From Pseudoruminococcus_B sp937901805 (lineage in GTDB: Bacteria > Bacillota > Clostridia > Oscillospirales > Ruminococcaceae), in assembly GCA_963560245.1 (NCBI GenBank), contig CAUWNS010000035.1, positions 1 through 17,022 of the forward strand: a stretch of 17,022 nt of DNA, given 5' to 3'. Below, piece by piece: positions 7,359 to 14,761 of the stretch; position 1 is the first letter of the stretch, and every line of letters starts with the position of its first letter. A model generated the notes under the pieces. It saw only the letters and a program-made list of their open reading frames with translations, had not been told where the DNA came from and made no database searches. The translations under genes and the position numbers were made by a program.

Positions 7359-7966
7359 CCTTGATTTCCCCCTTTATGAATTTCCTGTGCCCCCTTATCC
7401 CTGCCCAGCCGAAACGCTTTTTCATTCATTTCCACAAATTGTGGTTTTACACAATGCATAATGGATTCTTCCCACTGCTCTACAGCAAAAGGCAGGAAAT
7501 TTGATAAATATCCAATTAAAACAATATTTACTGCTTTGGAAGACCCTGCTTCCTCTGCCAGACTCAATGCATCAAAGGCATGCAGATGGCACCCCTGCTC
7601 TTGGATATTTTCCATAATTTTACGTGGATACTGGGCTGCCCCGGTAATAACTGGCATTGGATCAATCCGTTGTGTATTGGCAATCAGTCTCCCCTCTTTA
7701 CTCAGGCAGGACAGCGCACGGGCAGCTTCCAGTCCCTCAAATGCCAGGATAAAATCCGCTTCCCCCTGCTCTACTGTCGGAGAGTAAACTTTTTCTCCAT
7801 ATTTGACATAAGTGACAACAGAACCTCCCCTTTGGGACATTCCATGCACTTCACTGATTTTTACATCAAACCCACTATTCATAAACAGGTGTCCTAAAAT
7901 TCGACTGGCAAGAAGCGTCCCCTGTCCGCCGACACCGACAATCATAATATTCGTACTGCTTTTCAT
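7355..7966 (-). CDS. iorB: Indolepyruvate ferredoxin oxidoreductase, beta subunit
   Basis: The gamma-type subunit of the 2-oxoacid:ferredoxin oxidoreductase family that partners IorA in CoA-dependent oxidative decarboxylation of aryl-pyruvates. The 203-aa protein opens with IMIVGVGGQGTLLASRIL, the glycine-rich family signature, followed by EVHGMSQRGGSV near residues 39-50, both typical of IorB. Its ATG overlaps the iorA stop as ATGA, with GGAGGAGG upstream. It is followed by the second ligase with the same overlap type, so the three genes should be cotranslated. Confidence 0.94.
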   Translation of the reverse strand: MKSSTNIMIVGVGGQGTLLASRILGHLFMNSGFDVKISEVHGMSQRGGSVVTYVKYGEKVYSPTVEQGEADFILAFEGLEAARALSCLSKEGRLIANTQRIDPMPVITGAAQYPRKIMENIQEQGCHLHAFDALSLAEEAGSSKAVNIVLIGYLSNFLPFAVEQWEESIMHCVKPQFVEMNEKAFRLGRDKGAQEIHKGGNQG

Positions 7967-9714
7967 CTTGCAACCTCCTCCGGTTTGCTGATTGCCTCAA
8001 ACGGGCACAGTGGCGTACAAAGGCCGCATCCGACACATAATGTCGTGTCAATGGAAGCCACACCATCTCCCTTGACGATTGCGGGACATCCCACTTTAAA
8101 ACAGGCCTTGCACATCCGGCATTTCTGGCTGTCCACATGAACAGGAGGATTATGTTTCACTTGCTTTAGCAAAGCACATGGTCTCCTGCAGATAATTACA
8201 GAAGGCGCTTCTGTCTCAACTTCCCGCTTTATCAACACCTTAAGCTGTTTCACATCGTTCGGATCAACAACAGATACCCGTTTAATCCCAATTGCACGAC
8301 AAAGTGCTTCCATGTCAATTGCAGTGGTGGGTTCGTTGCGAATGGTGTACCCCGTTGTTGGGTTTTGCTGATGGCCGGTCATCCCAGTTATACTATTGTC
8401 CAATATAATGACGGTTGAATTTGAGTGGTTATACACGATATTGACAAGCCCGGTAATTCCTGAATGTGCAAAAGTAGAATCCCCAATAACTGCCACAGTA
8501 TGCTTTTCGCTCTCTGCTCCTCTCGCTTTGTTAAAGCCATGCAGCCCTGATACGGAAGCCCCCATACAAATTGTAGTATCAATTGTCGAAAGAGGGGGTT
8601 GTGCCCCCAGCGTGTAACAGCCGATATCACCGCTGACTGTCAGTCCCAATTCATGCAGTACATAAAATAATCCGCGGTGTGGACATCCTGCACACATGAC
8701 CGGAGGACGAGCCGGGAGTTCTTCCGGATAAGTGAAATGATCTTCCGTTTTATGAAGCAGCTTTTCTTTGAGAAGAGTCTGGGAAAACTCCCCAATCCAT
8801 GGGAAGAGTTCTTTTCCTATGACCGAAACGCCGATCTTTTTGCAGAACGTCTCAATCACGTCGTCTAGCTCTTCGACGACATACACAGTATCCATATCCT
8901 TTGCGAAATTTTGAATCAGCTTTTGAGGAAGCGGATGAACAAGTCCCAGTTTTAAAATATTTACGGTTTCACCCAACACTTCTTTTACGTATTCATAGGT
9001 AATACCAGAGGTAATCACACCTATTTTGCTGGAAGAAACCCTTTCGATCCGGTTAAACGGACAATTCTCTGCATAAGCACGCAGCTTTGCCATCCTTTGT
9101 TCCACAACCACATGGCGCTGTTTTGCCATTGCAGGCATCATAACATACTTCTGGGGGTTTTTCACATACTCCTTTAATTGCTGCGGTTTGGGTTCTTTCC
9201 ATTCTACCGTACTCTGTGAATGAGACACTCTTGTGGAGAGACGGAGAATGACAGGCGTATCAAATTGCTCTGATAATTCATAAGCCAATCTGGTAAATTC
9301 CTTGCATTCTTCCGAATCGGAGGGTTCGAGCATCGGCACTTTTGCAGCCTGCGCATAATGACGGGAATCCTGTTCATTCTGTGAGGAATGCATTCCCTGA
9401 TCATCCGCTACAGCAAGAACCATTCCCCCATTTACCCCCGTATAGGAAACCGTAAAAAGAGGATCTGCCGCCACATTTAAACCGACATGTTTCATTGCGC
9501 AAAACGATCTCGCCCCCGCAATTGACGCACCCACCGCCACTTCTGTAGCAACCTTTTCATTGGGCGCCCATTCACAGTACAATTCCGGATATTTGGCAGC
9601 CTCTTCTGTAATTTCTGTACTCGGTGTACCCGGATAACTGGAAATTACCTGACATCCCGCTTCATACAATCCACGCGCTACAGCTGCGTTTCCAAGCATG
9701 ATTTCCTTTTTCAT
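7963..9714 (-). CDS. iorA: Indolepyruvate ferredoxin oxidoreductase, alpha subunit
   Basis: The catalytic subunit: it carries thiamine diphosphate and Fe-S clusters and moves electrons to ferredoxin during interconversion of aryl-pyruvate and aryl-acetyl-CoA. The 583-aa protein has a pyrimidine-binding domain at the N-terminus (YPGTPSTEI, about 27-35), the CAGCPHRG motif, and a TPP-binding core with GDSTFAHSG and NSITGMTGHQ. A C-terminal ferredoxin domain carries two clusters' worth of cysteines (CRMCKACFKVGCP and CVGCGLCTPLCP). Length and order fit IorA. Its ATG overlaps the stop of the first ligase as ATGA, and AAGGAGGAG lies inside that ligase's last codons. Confidence 0.96.
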   Translation of the reverse strand: MKKEIMLGNAAVARGLYEAGCQVISSYPGTPSTEITEEAAKYPELYCEWAPNEKVATEVAVGASIAGARSFCAMKHVGLNVAADPLFTVSYTGVNGGMVLAVADDQGMHSSQNEQDSRHYAQAAKVPMLEPSDSEECKEFTRLAYELSEQFDTPVILRLSTRVSHSQSTVEWKEPKPQQLKEYVKNPQKYVMMPAMAKQRHVVVEQRMAKLRAYAENCPFNRIERVSSSKIGVITSGITYEYVKEVLGETVNILKLGLVHPLPQKLIQNFAKDMDTVYVVEELDDVIETFCKKIGVSVIGKELFPWIGEFSQTLLKEKLLHKTEDHFTYPEELPARPPVMCAGCPHRGLFYVLHELGLTVSGDIGCYTLGAQPPLSTIDTTICMGASVSGLHGFNKARGAESEKHTVAVIGDSTFAHSGITGLVNIVYNHSNSTVIILDNSITGMTGHQQNPTTGYTIRNEPTTAIDMEALCRAIGIKRVSVVDPNDVKQLKVLIKREVETEAPSVIICRRPCALLKQVKHNPPVHVDSQKCRMCKACFKVGCPAIVKGDGVASIDTTLCVGCGLCTPLCPFEAISKPEEVAR

Positions 9715-11030
9715 TGATGGGACTCCTCCTTCTGATTTCTTAAATCCACAATACGCTGTGCCTTTCCCTGAAAACGCTGAATAGATTTTGGCTCTGCAAG
9801 ATTCACCTTACAGTCAATCCCCAAAACCGTCTTGAGTTTGTCATGAATTTCTCTTTGCAATGCTTCCAACTGCGCATATTTTTCCAAAAGAGTTCCGTCA
9901 ATCAGTTCTACTAATACTTCCAGCGTATCCATGTATCCTTCTCTGCGGACAATTAGCTGGTAATGAGGCCCTACTTGAGGAATTGCAATTAAAACGCTTT
10001 CAATCTGGGATGGGAATACATTGACCCCTCGGATTTTCAGCATGTCATCGCTGCGTCCCATAATTTTATGCATTCTGGCATGTGTCCGCCCACAGGCACA
10101 GGGTTCAAAGTCCAGTTTCGTGATATCTTTTGTCCGATAGCGGAGTACGGGAAACCCTTCTTTTGTCAATGTAGTGATGACAAGTTCTCCTGCCCGTCCT
10201 TCTTGAGTAATCACATTTTCTGTTTTAGTATCAATCAGTTCTGCTAAAAAATGATCTTCTGCAATATGCATTCCCCTTCGCTCCCGGCATTCTCCCGCAA
10301 CTCCAGGTCCCATCAATTCACTCATCCCATAGTTATCCGTTGCAAAAAGACCCCATGCCTGTTCAATTTTATCACGCATTTCCTCTGTACAGCCTTCCGA
10401 TCCAAATAGGCCAAGCTTTACTTTAAAGTCTTCTTTCCGGTATCCCATCTCTTCAGCAACTTCTGCCATATACAGGGCATAGGAAGGGGTGCTTACAATC
10501 GCCGTGGTTCCAAAATCTTTCATCAGCATAACCTGCTTTTGCGTGTTCCCGCTGGATGTCGGCACTACAGTGGCTCCGATTTTTTCTAATCCATAATGCA
10601 ATCCCAATGCACCGGTGAAAAGTCCATATCCAAAAGCAATTTGTACTATATCGTCTTCGCTGGCTCCGGCCGCCATGACAAGCCTTGCTACCAAAGAGGA
10701 CCAATTCTCTAAATCTCGCTGTGTATATCCGACAACCGTAGGCTTTCCGGTTGTACCAGAAGATGCATGAATCCGAACAATTTTTTTCATGCTTGCCCCG
10801 AACATGCCAAAAGGATAATTATCCCTCAAATCTGCTTTTGTGGTATACGGAATATACTGAATGTCAGAAAGCGTTTTAATTTTATCCGGCGTTACCCCCG
10901 CTGCATTCAATCGATGGTGATAGAACTCTACATTTTCATAGCAGTGTTTGACAACCCACTTGAGACGTTCCAATTGTACCTGTTCAATCTGAGAACGCGG
11001 CATCGTCTCAGTTTCCCTGTCAAAAAACAT
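9711..11030 (-). CDS. Phenylacetate-CoA ligase-like AMP-forming enzyme (first copy)
   Basis: First gene of the aryl-oxoacid operon; 439 aa, the usual PaaK length. Motifs in order are the phosphate loop HASSGTTGKPT (around 88-98), YGMSELMGPGVAGEC, YRTKDI, CACGRT, GRSDDMLKIRGVNVFPSQIE, and a C-terminal GKAQRIVDLR. It is clearly paralogous to the ligase downstream of iorB. The frame stays open upstream to 11225, but I chose the ATG at 11030. AAGGAGAGG lies 6 nt before it, the family starts here, and the promoter (11176-11204) and a terminator hairpin fall within the longer version. It activates an aryl-acetate with ATP and CoA, or regenerates ATP from aryl-acetyl-CoA; direction is not determined by sequence. 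Confidence 0.91.
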   Translation of the reverse strand: MFFDRETETMPRSQIEQVQLERLKWVVKHCYENVEFYHHRLNAAGVTPDKIKTLSDIQYIPYTTKADLRDNYPFGMFGASMKKIVRIHASSGTTGKPTVVGYTQRDLENWSSLVARLVMAAGASEDDIVQIAFGYGLFTGALGLHYGLEKIGATVVPTSSGNTQKQVMLMKDFGTTAIVSTPSYALYMAEVAEEMGYRKEDFKVKLGLFGSEGCTEEMRDKIEQAWGLFATDNYGMSELMGPGVAGECRERRGMHIAEDHFLAELIDTKTENVITQEGRAGELVITTLTKEGFPVLRYRTKDITKLDFEPCACGRTHARMHKIMGRSDDMLKIRGVNVFPSQIESVLIAIPQVGPHYQLIVRREGYMDTLEVLVELIDGTLLEKYAQLEALQREIHDKLKTVLGIDCKVNLAEPKSIQRFQGKAQRIVDLRNQKEESHQ

Positions 11031-11059
11031 GGCATTCCTCTCCTTTATTCGGCCATAAA

Positions 11060-11107
11060 TAAAAACAGATAAAAAAGCTGCCGTATGAATGGACATACGG
11101 CAGCTTT
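11060..11107 (-). terminator. Intrinsic terminator inside the ior-operon leader (candidate attenuator, or mntP terminator)
   Basis: Perfect 14-bp arms (11074-11087 and 11094-11107, core GCTGCCGTATG) enclose a 6-nt loop. On the minus strand the stem is followed by six Ts and, a few bases on, five more. It lies downstream of the operon promoter and upstream of the first ligase, so most transcripts should stop here unless it is prevented from folding. It may also end mntP transcripts, since mntP has no good terminator of its own. Confidence 0.85.
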
Positions 11108-11136
11108 GCCTTTGATACAAACAGCTTCCGGAATCC

Positions 11137-11168
11137 TTCAATCGCTTTATTGGTTTAAAGCAATTGAA
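11137..11168 (-). promoter_or_regulatory. 5'-terminal stem-loop of the ior-operon leader RNA
   Basis: Arms at 11137-11149 and 11156-11168 pair over 13 bp with one U-G wobble around a 6-nt loop (AACCAA in the RNA). The predicted transcription start near 11169 places this hairpin at the extreme 5' end of the transcript. The roughly 30 nt between it and the terminator contain AAGCTG, also present in the terminator's 5' arm. That allows an alternative pairing with the terminator's 3' arm. No known riboswitch consensus was recognised. Confidence 0.5.
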
Positions 11169-11175
11169 CAATCTT

Positions 11176-11204
11176 ATGATACGCCTTTCCCCTTTTTTTG
11201 TCAA
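11176..11204 (-). promoter_or_regulatory. Promoter of the paaK-ior operon
   Basis: A perfect TTGACA (11199-11204) and TATCAT (11176-11181) stand 17 nt apart on the minus strand, about 46 nt after the mntP stop. The leader to the first ligase ATG is about 140 nt. Confidence 0.7.
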
Positions 11205-11249
11205 GGGTGACAGAACTTTTTTCATAGAAACAGGAAAATCCCTGTCATT

Positions 11250-11819
11250 TTATGTAAAAATATGTTCTGTGAAAATTTTGATTCCCAACAAAATCAAAAT
11301 CACTCCGCCAAATATTTCAGCCTTATTTTTCCATATTGCGCCAAAAAATTTCCCCAAGTAGACCCCTGCAACACAAAGTAGAAATGTAATAAGGGCAATC
11401 AACCCCGCCGCATAAACAATGGATATTTCCATAACTGCAAATCCTACGCCCATGGCAAGGGCGTCAACACTGGTAGCAATTGCCTGAAAAAGGAGCTGCT
11501 TATTGGTTTGTGTACGAACCAGAGAGATCAACGGCGGATTTCTAATTTCCCCGATAGCTTCGGTCACCATTTTACCTCCAATTATACCAAGCAGCAAGAG
11601 TGCAATCCAGTGATCGAACCGCTGTACATACTCTGAAAACGTTGTTCCTCCCAAATAGCCCAGCACAGGCATTATTCCCTGAAACCCTCCAAAAAACAGT
11701 CCAACTTTTACAGCATCCCTCATGCGTATTCTCTGCATGCACATCCCATTTGTAATAGAAACTGCAAAGGCATCCATAGATAACCCCAAAGCAGTTAAAC
11801 TGAGAAAAACCAGCTCCAT
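11250..11819 (-). CDS. mntP: Manganese efflux pump MntP
   Basis: A small inner-membrane exporter that removes excess Mn2+. The 189-aa protein matches the family length and has six hydrophobic segments in two related halves. Each half carries the acidic signature: LGLSMDAFAVSITNG near residues 12-26 and ATSVDALAMGVGF in the second half. GGAGGAG lies just upstream of the ATG. I looked for the yybP-ykoY manganese riboswitch in the 130 bases upstream and did not find it; no clear promoter is visible there either. The next gene downstream on this strand has its own promoter. Confidence 0.94.
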   Translation of the reverse strand: MELVFLSLTALGLSMDAFAVSITNGMCMQRIRMRDAVKVGLFFGGFQGIMPVLGYLGGTTFSEYVQRFDHWIALLLLGIIGGKMVTEAIGEIRNPPLISLVRTQTNKQLLFQAIATSVDALAMGVGFAVMEISIVYAAGLIALITFLLCVAGVYLGKFFGAIWKNKAEIFGGVILILLGIKIFTEHIFT

Positions 11820-11890
11820 AATCTCCTCCGAAAATAAGATTTAAAAAGTATTTTGTCTTTAAACAATATATTAATTTATTGCAATAGGAA

Positions 11891-11919
11891 TTGTGTATTC
11901 GGATATGAAATGCTATAAT
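11891..11919 (+). promoter_or_regulatory. Extended -10 promoter of the microprotein-DUF5685 operon
   Basis: A perfect TATAAT (11914-11919) with an extended TGC directly before it, and a weak TTGTGT (11891-11896) 17 nt upstream. The leader to the first small ORF is about 30 nt. Confidence 0.65.
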
Positions 11920-11954
11920 TGTACGGATAAAATATCCTGAGGTGGTGACAGAAT

Positions 11955-12050
11955 ATGTCACAGAAAAGTGTGAAAATTATTGCAGTCATTGCTGCGGCAA
12001 TTGTTGTCCTAGGAACAATTATCCCTTTGTTCGGCATGATACTACAATAA
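11955..12050 (+). CDS. 31-residue single-span membrane microprotein
   Basis: A short gene lying between the promoter and the DUF5685 gene. ATG 11955 is preceded by GAGGTGG about 9 nt upstream, and the stop is TAA at 12048-12050. The product has a basic start (MSQKSVK), then a continuous hydrophobic run (IIAVIAAAIVVLGTIIPLFG), and ends MILQ. This is a single membrane span with N-terminal positive charge and no cleavage site. The stop lies directly before the AAGGAG of the next gene, 14 nt from its start, so the two look cotranslated. I do not recognise a family. The alternative is an untranslated leader, but RBS, charge pattern and spacing argue for a real gene. Confidence 0.65.
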   Translation: MSQKSVKIIAVIAAAIVVLGTIIPLFGMILQ

Positions 12051-12064
12051 AAGGAGAATCCCTG

Positions 12065-12940
12065 TTGTTTGGTTATATACGCCCCGCAAAGGGGGATTTA
12101 AAGGTTAAAGAATTCGAGCTTTACCGCAGCATATACTGCGGATTGTGTAAACAGCTTGGGCGTGCATACGGTCCCTTTGCCCGGATGACCCTCAGCTATG
12201 ACTTTGCCTTTCTTTCAATGCTGCATATGTCTGTCAATGGGCAAAGGGCTCGGATTGCAAGACAGTGCTGTTTTTTCAACCCCTTGAAAAAGAAAAATTG
12301 CTGTCTGCAAAATCCCTCTTTGGAATTTTCTGCTGCGGCTGCAATGGTTATGCTGTATTACAAGGTAATTGATAATATTCAGGACAGCAAAGGTTTTAAA
12401 AAAGTCGGATATTTTCTTTTAAAGCCTTTTGCAAAATCTGTTTATAAAAAAGCGTGCAAGTCATATCCGGAACTCGGCAATATTGTTGGAGATTGTATGA
12501 CGCGTCAAGCTCAACTGGAAAATATGGATATATCCAGTATTGATCGCGCCGCAGAACCGACAGCTCAGGCTCTCTCTCAAATCTGTATGCTGTTATCTGA
12601 AAATGCAGAACAGAAAAGAGTATTGGAACGGTTTGGATATTGTCTCGGACGCTGGGTTTATCTGATGGATGCGTTTGACGATATGGAAGAGGATTTGGAA
12701 AATAAAAACTATAATCCTTTTTTGCTCCGTTTTGGTATTAACGGGCCTGATGAGCAAAAAATAAAACAGGCAAAGGAATATGCTCTAGGCGCGCTCAACT
12801 TAACCCTTGGAGAATTGGCAAATGCCTATATTCTGCTTGATATAAAAGCATTCGAACCAATTTTTTACAATATTGTTTATCTTGGCTTGCCGCTTGCACA
12901 GCGGCAAATCCTGATGAAAAAGGAGAATAAAACCACATGA
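12065..12940 (+). CDS. DUF5685 family protein, cysteine-rich
   Basis: A 291-aa protein of unknown function found in Clostridia. It begins LFGYIRPAKGDLKVKEFELYR and carries a YCGLCKQLG motif near residues 28-36, then a double-cysteine pair (RQCCFFNP, KNCCLQNP) about 50 residues later. No clear membrane span or export signal is seen. The start is TTG 12065, with AAGGAG (12051-12056) 8 nt upstream; the frame is open further upstream but overlaps the microprotein gene there. Its stop overlaps the ATG of the J-domain gene as ATGA. The paired CxxC and CC motifs hint at metal binding; that is inference. Confidence 0.8.
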   Translation: MFGYIRPAKGDLKVKEFELYRSIYCGLCKQLGRAYGPFARMTLSYDFAFLSMLHMSVNGQRARIARQCCFFNPLKKKNCCLQNPSLEFSAAAAMVMLYYKVIDNIQDSKGFKKVGYFLLKPFAKSVYKKACKSYPELGNIVGDCMTRQAQLENMDISSIDRAAEPTAQALSQICMLLSENAEQKRVLERFGYCLGRWVYLMDAFDDMEEDLENKNYNPFLLRFGINGPDEQKIKQAKEYALGALNLTLGELANAYILLDIKAFEPIFYNIVYLGLPLAQRQILMKKENKTT

Positions 12941-13578
12941 AAGATCCCTATCAGATTTTAGGCGTTTCCTCAAATGCCACGGATGATGAAGTCAAAAGCG
13001 CTTATCGGGAATTGGCTCGTAAATATCATCCCGATGCTTATGCCGGCAATCCTCTTTCTGACCTTGCCACAGAAAAAATGAAAGAGATTAACGAGGCATA
13101 TGATGCCATTATGGCGCAGCGCCGTTCTGGAAACCAGGGCTCGTATACCGGAGGCTTTTCCGGCGGGTATCAAGCTTCTTCTGGTTCTTCTCAATTCGCA
13201 GATATTAGGCGTTTGATCAATGCCCGTAAAATTGTAGAAGCTGAGGAATTGCTTGACGGGGTTCCACAGCACAGCAGGGATGCTGAATGGCATTTTCTGA
13301 AAGGAAGCGTATACTACGCCCGCGGATGGCTGGATGAAGCAATGCGTTATTTCAGTACTGCGGTTTCCATGAATCCTACCAATCCAGAATATCAGGCAGC
13401 CCTAAATGCGATGAGAAACCAACAAAACGGGCAGATGAACGGAGGGTACAGCCCTTACCGGACAGCCCCTGGACAAACACCTGCAGGAGGCTGCAGCTGC
13501 TGCGACATGTGCAGCGGCCTTATTTGTACCGACTGTTGCTGTGAATGTATGGGCGGAGATTTAATTTCCTGCTGTTAA
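12937..13578 (+). CDS. J-domain and TPR protein with a cysteine-rich tail
   Basis: A 213-aa DnaJ-class co-chaperone-like protein. A J domain occupies residues 1-62 with the DnaK-stimulating HPD triad at 31-33. A Gly/Ser-rich linker (about 64-86) follows, then a helical/TPR-like segment (about 88-160), a Gln/Asn/Gly/Pro linker, and a tail with 11 cysteines among residues 186-213, often as CC or CCC. It lacks the standard DnaJ zinc-finger repeats and substrate-binding domain, so it is a specialised J protein rather than dnaJ. It is translationally coupled to the DUF5685 gene by ATGA. The tail could bind metal or be lipidated; neither is shown by the sequence. Confidence 0.88.
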   Translation: MKDPYQILGVSSNATDDEVKSAYRELARKYHPDAYAGNPLSDLATEKMKEINEAYDAIMAQRRSGNQGSYTGGFSGGYQASSGSSQFADIRRLINARKIVEAEELLDGVPQHSRDAEWHFLKGSVYYARGWLDEAMRYFSTAVSMNPTNPEYQAALNAMRNQQNGQMNGGYSPYRTAPGQTPAGGCSCCDMCSGLICTDCCCECMGGDLISCC

Positions 13579-13595
13579 AAAGAGGTGGCTGCACA

Positions 13596-14135
13596 GTGAA
13601 AAAGAGTTCCAAAATTTCTCTTTGTGGCATGATGTGTGCACTTAGCATCGTTTTTATGTTTTTGACCGGCGTATTTCCCTATGCCACCTATGCCCTTCCG
13701 GCTCTGGCTGGGCTGACACTAATTGTTTTAGTAATAGAAACCAGTAAAAAATGGGCGTTCGTTGCCTATCTTGCAGTGTCTCTTCTTTCCCTGCTGATTG
13801 CCCCGGACAGGATGGCTGTTTTGCTGTTTATGATCTTTTTCGGGTATTATCCTATCCTGAAATCCATGATTGAAACCAGATGGAGACGAATTTCAGAGTG
13901 GGTTTGCAAACTTTTGCTTTTTAATGCCGCTGTAGGCGCTGCTTATCTTTTGATGCAGTTCTTTGTTTCTGCGGAAGATATTTTTGTAATGTTTGGAAAA
14001 TATGGCATACTGGGCATTATCGTAGGAATTCTATTCCTGAATGTTGTATTCGTCATCTATGATATTGCTGTTTCACGGGTGATTACCGCATACATACACT
14101 GGTTTCGTCCCAGGTATCTTCGAAAACTCCGTTAA
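13596..14135 (+). CDS. Multi-spanning membrane protein (ECF S-component-like, uncertain)
   Basis: A 179-aa integral membrane protein with about five or six hydrophobic segments. It has a basic N-terminus (KKSSKISLCGMMCALSIVF) and a basic C-terminus (RPRYLRKLR). The N-terminal layout and length resemble substrate-binding subunits of ECF transporters, but I see no decisive motif. Start GTG 13596 follows GAGGTGG at 7 nt, 17 nt after the J-protein stop. It is the last gene of the operon; its stop is embedded in the following terminator. Function is unknown. Confidence 0.72.
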   Translation: MKKSSKISLCGMMCALSIVFMFLTGVFPYATYALPALAGLTLIVLVIETSKKWAFVAYLAVSLLSLLIAPDRMAVLLFMIFFGYYPILKSMIETRWRRISEWVCKLLLFNAAVGAAYLLMQFFVSAEDIFVMFGKYGILGIIVGILFLNVVFVIYDIAVSRVITAYIHWFRPRYLRKLR

Positions 14136-14170
14136 AAAGGGTGTACAGAAATTTCTGTACACCCTTTTTT
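14134..14170. terminator. Bidirectional intrinsic terminator, 18-bp perfect palindrome
   Basis: Arms at 14134-14151 and 14152-14169 are perfectly complementary. The GC core GGGTGTACAG is flanked by A5 and T6, so each strand ends in a T-tract. It overlaps the stop codon of the membrane protein gene and separates it from the convergent Gx-transporter gene. Confidence 0.92.
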
Positions 14171-14213
14171 ATGCAATACTTTCGGGTAATATCTTCTCCC
14201 GGATTGTCCAAAA

Positions 14214-14747
14214 CTATCGGCTTTTCAGATCCGAAAACACCGTAATATTTTTTAATGGCGGCAGCAATGCAAAAAAGAGCACCGAAGTTAGGTACCCCAT
14301 AAAAATACCGGACAAAAGCAGAACCGGCGCATAAGCAAAAGTTGTCAGGGAAGCCAGCAACAGTGATGAAATTATCAACTGACCTATATTGTGTCCAACC
14401 GCCCCGCAGATGCTGATAAACCGCAATGTAAAGCGGGCTTTTTTATTTTGAATGAAAAATGCCATTACCAGAAGGGAAAAAACACCTCCGCCCGCGCTCA
14501 TCAATCCAGCGACAGCGCCTCTGGTCAGCAGTACAAACCCCGATTTCAAAACCGTAATCATTACTGCTGAGGGTATCCCCAAAAATACTGCTGAAAACAT
14601 TGTAACAAGATTGGATAACCCTAATTTCACCCCTGGAGGCAAAAAAAATGATGTGGGGATCAAACTTTCGATAAAGGAAAAAGCACATGCCAGGGCAAAC
14701 AAAAGTCCTAGCCTGGCTACTGTCCGGCTTTTTTGATTTGCCGTCAT
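14214..14747 (-). CDS. Gx transporter / heptaprenyl diphosphate synthase component I family protein
   Basis: A 177-aa membrane protein with about five hydrophobic segments. The features I recognise are PPGVKLGLSNLV near residues 37-48 and the glycine-rich TRGAVAGLMSAGGGVFSLLVM near 75-95. The family name derives from component I of heptaprenyl diphosphate synthase, but the proteins look like ECF-type transport subunits, so a transport role is as likely as prenyl synthesis. AAAGGGGG lies 8 nt before the ATG, 14 nt after the stop of the NusG-II gene; the two form an operon. Confidence 0.87.
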   Translation of the reverse strand: MTANQKSRTVARLGLLFALACAFSFIESLIPTSFFLPPGVKLGLSNLVTMFSAVFLGIPSAVMITVLKSGFVLLTRGAVAGLMSAGGGVFSLLVMAFFIQNKKARFTLRFISICGAVGHNIGQLIISSLLLASLTTFAYAPVLLLSGIFMGYLTSVLFFALLPPLKNITVFSDLKSR

Positions 14748-14761
14748 TTCAGCTTCCCCCT

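Noticed and set aside
11137..11168. ANTAR-type antitermination hairpin in the ior leader
   Set aside because: The loop is six nucleotides, but AACCAA lacks the G expected at loop position 4, and no clear second hexaloop hairpin precedes the terminator.
11060..11170. T-box or other known riboswitch in the ior leader
   Set aside because: No AGGGTGG-type T-box sequence and no specifier-loop-sized stem; the leader before the terminator is only about 60 nt.
9711..11225. A longer, 504-aa version of the first ligase starting at 11225
   Set aside because: The extra N-terminal residues match no family feature, the start lies upstream of the promoter, and the terminator hairpin would be inside the coding region. 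The ATG at 11030 has a strong ribosome binding site and gives the normal length.
11820..11940. yybP-ykoY manganese riboswitch upstream of mntP
   Set aside because: The characteristic conserved loops and closing stem are not present in the 130 nt available.
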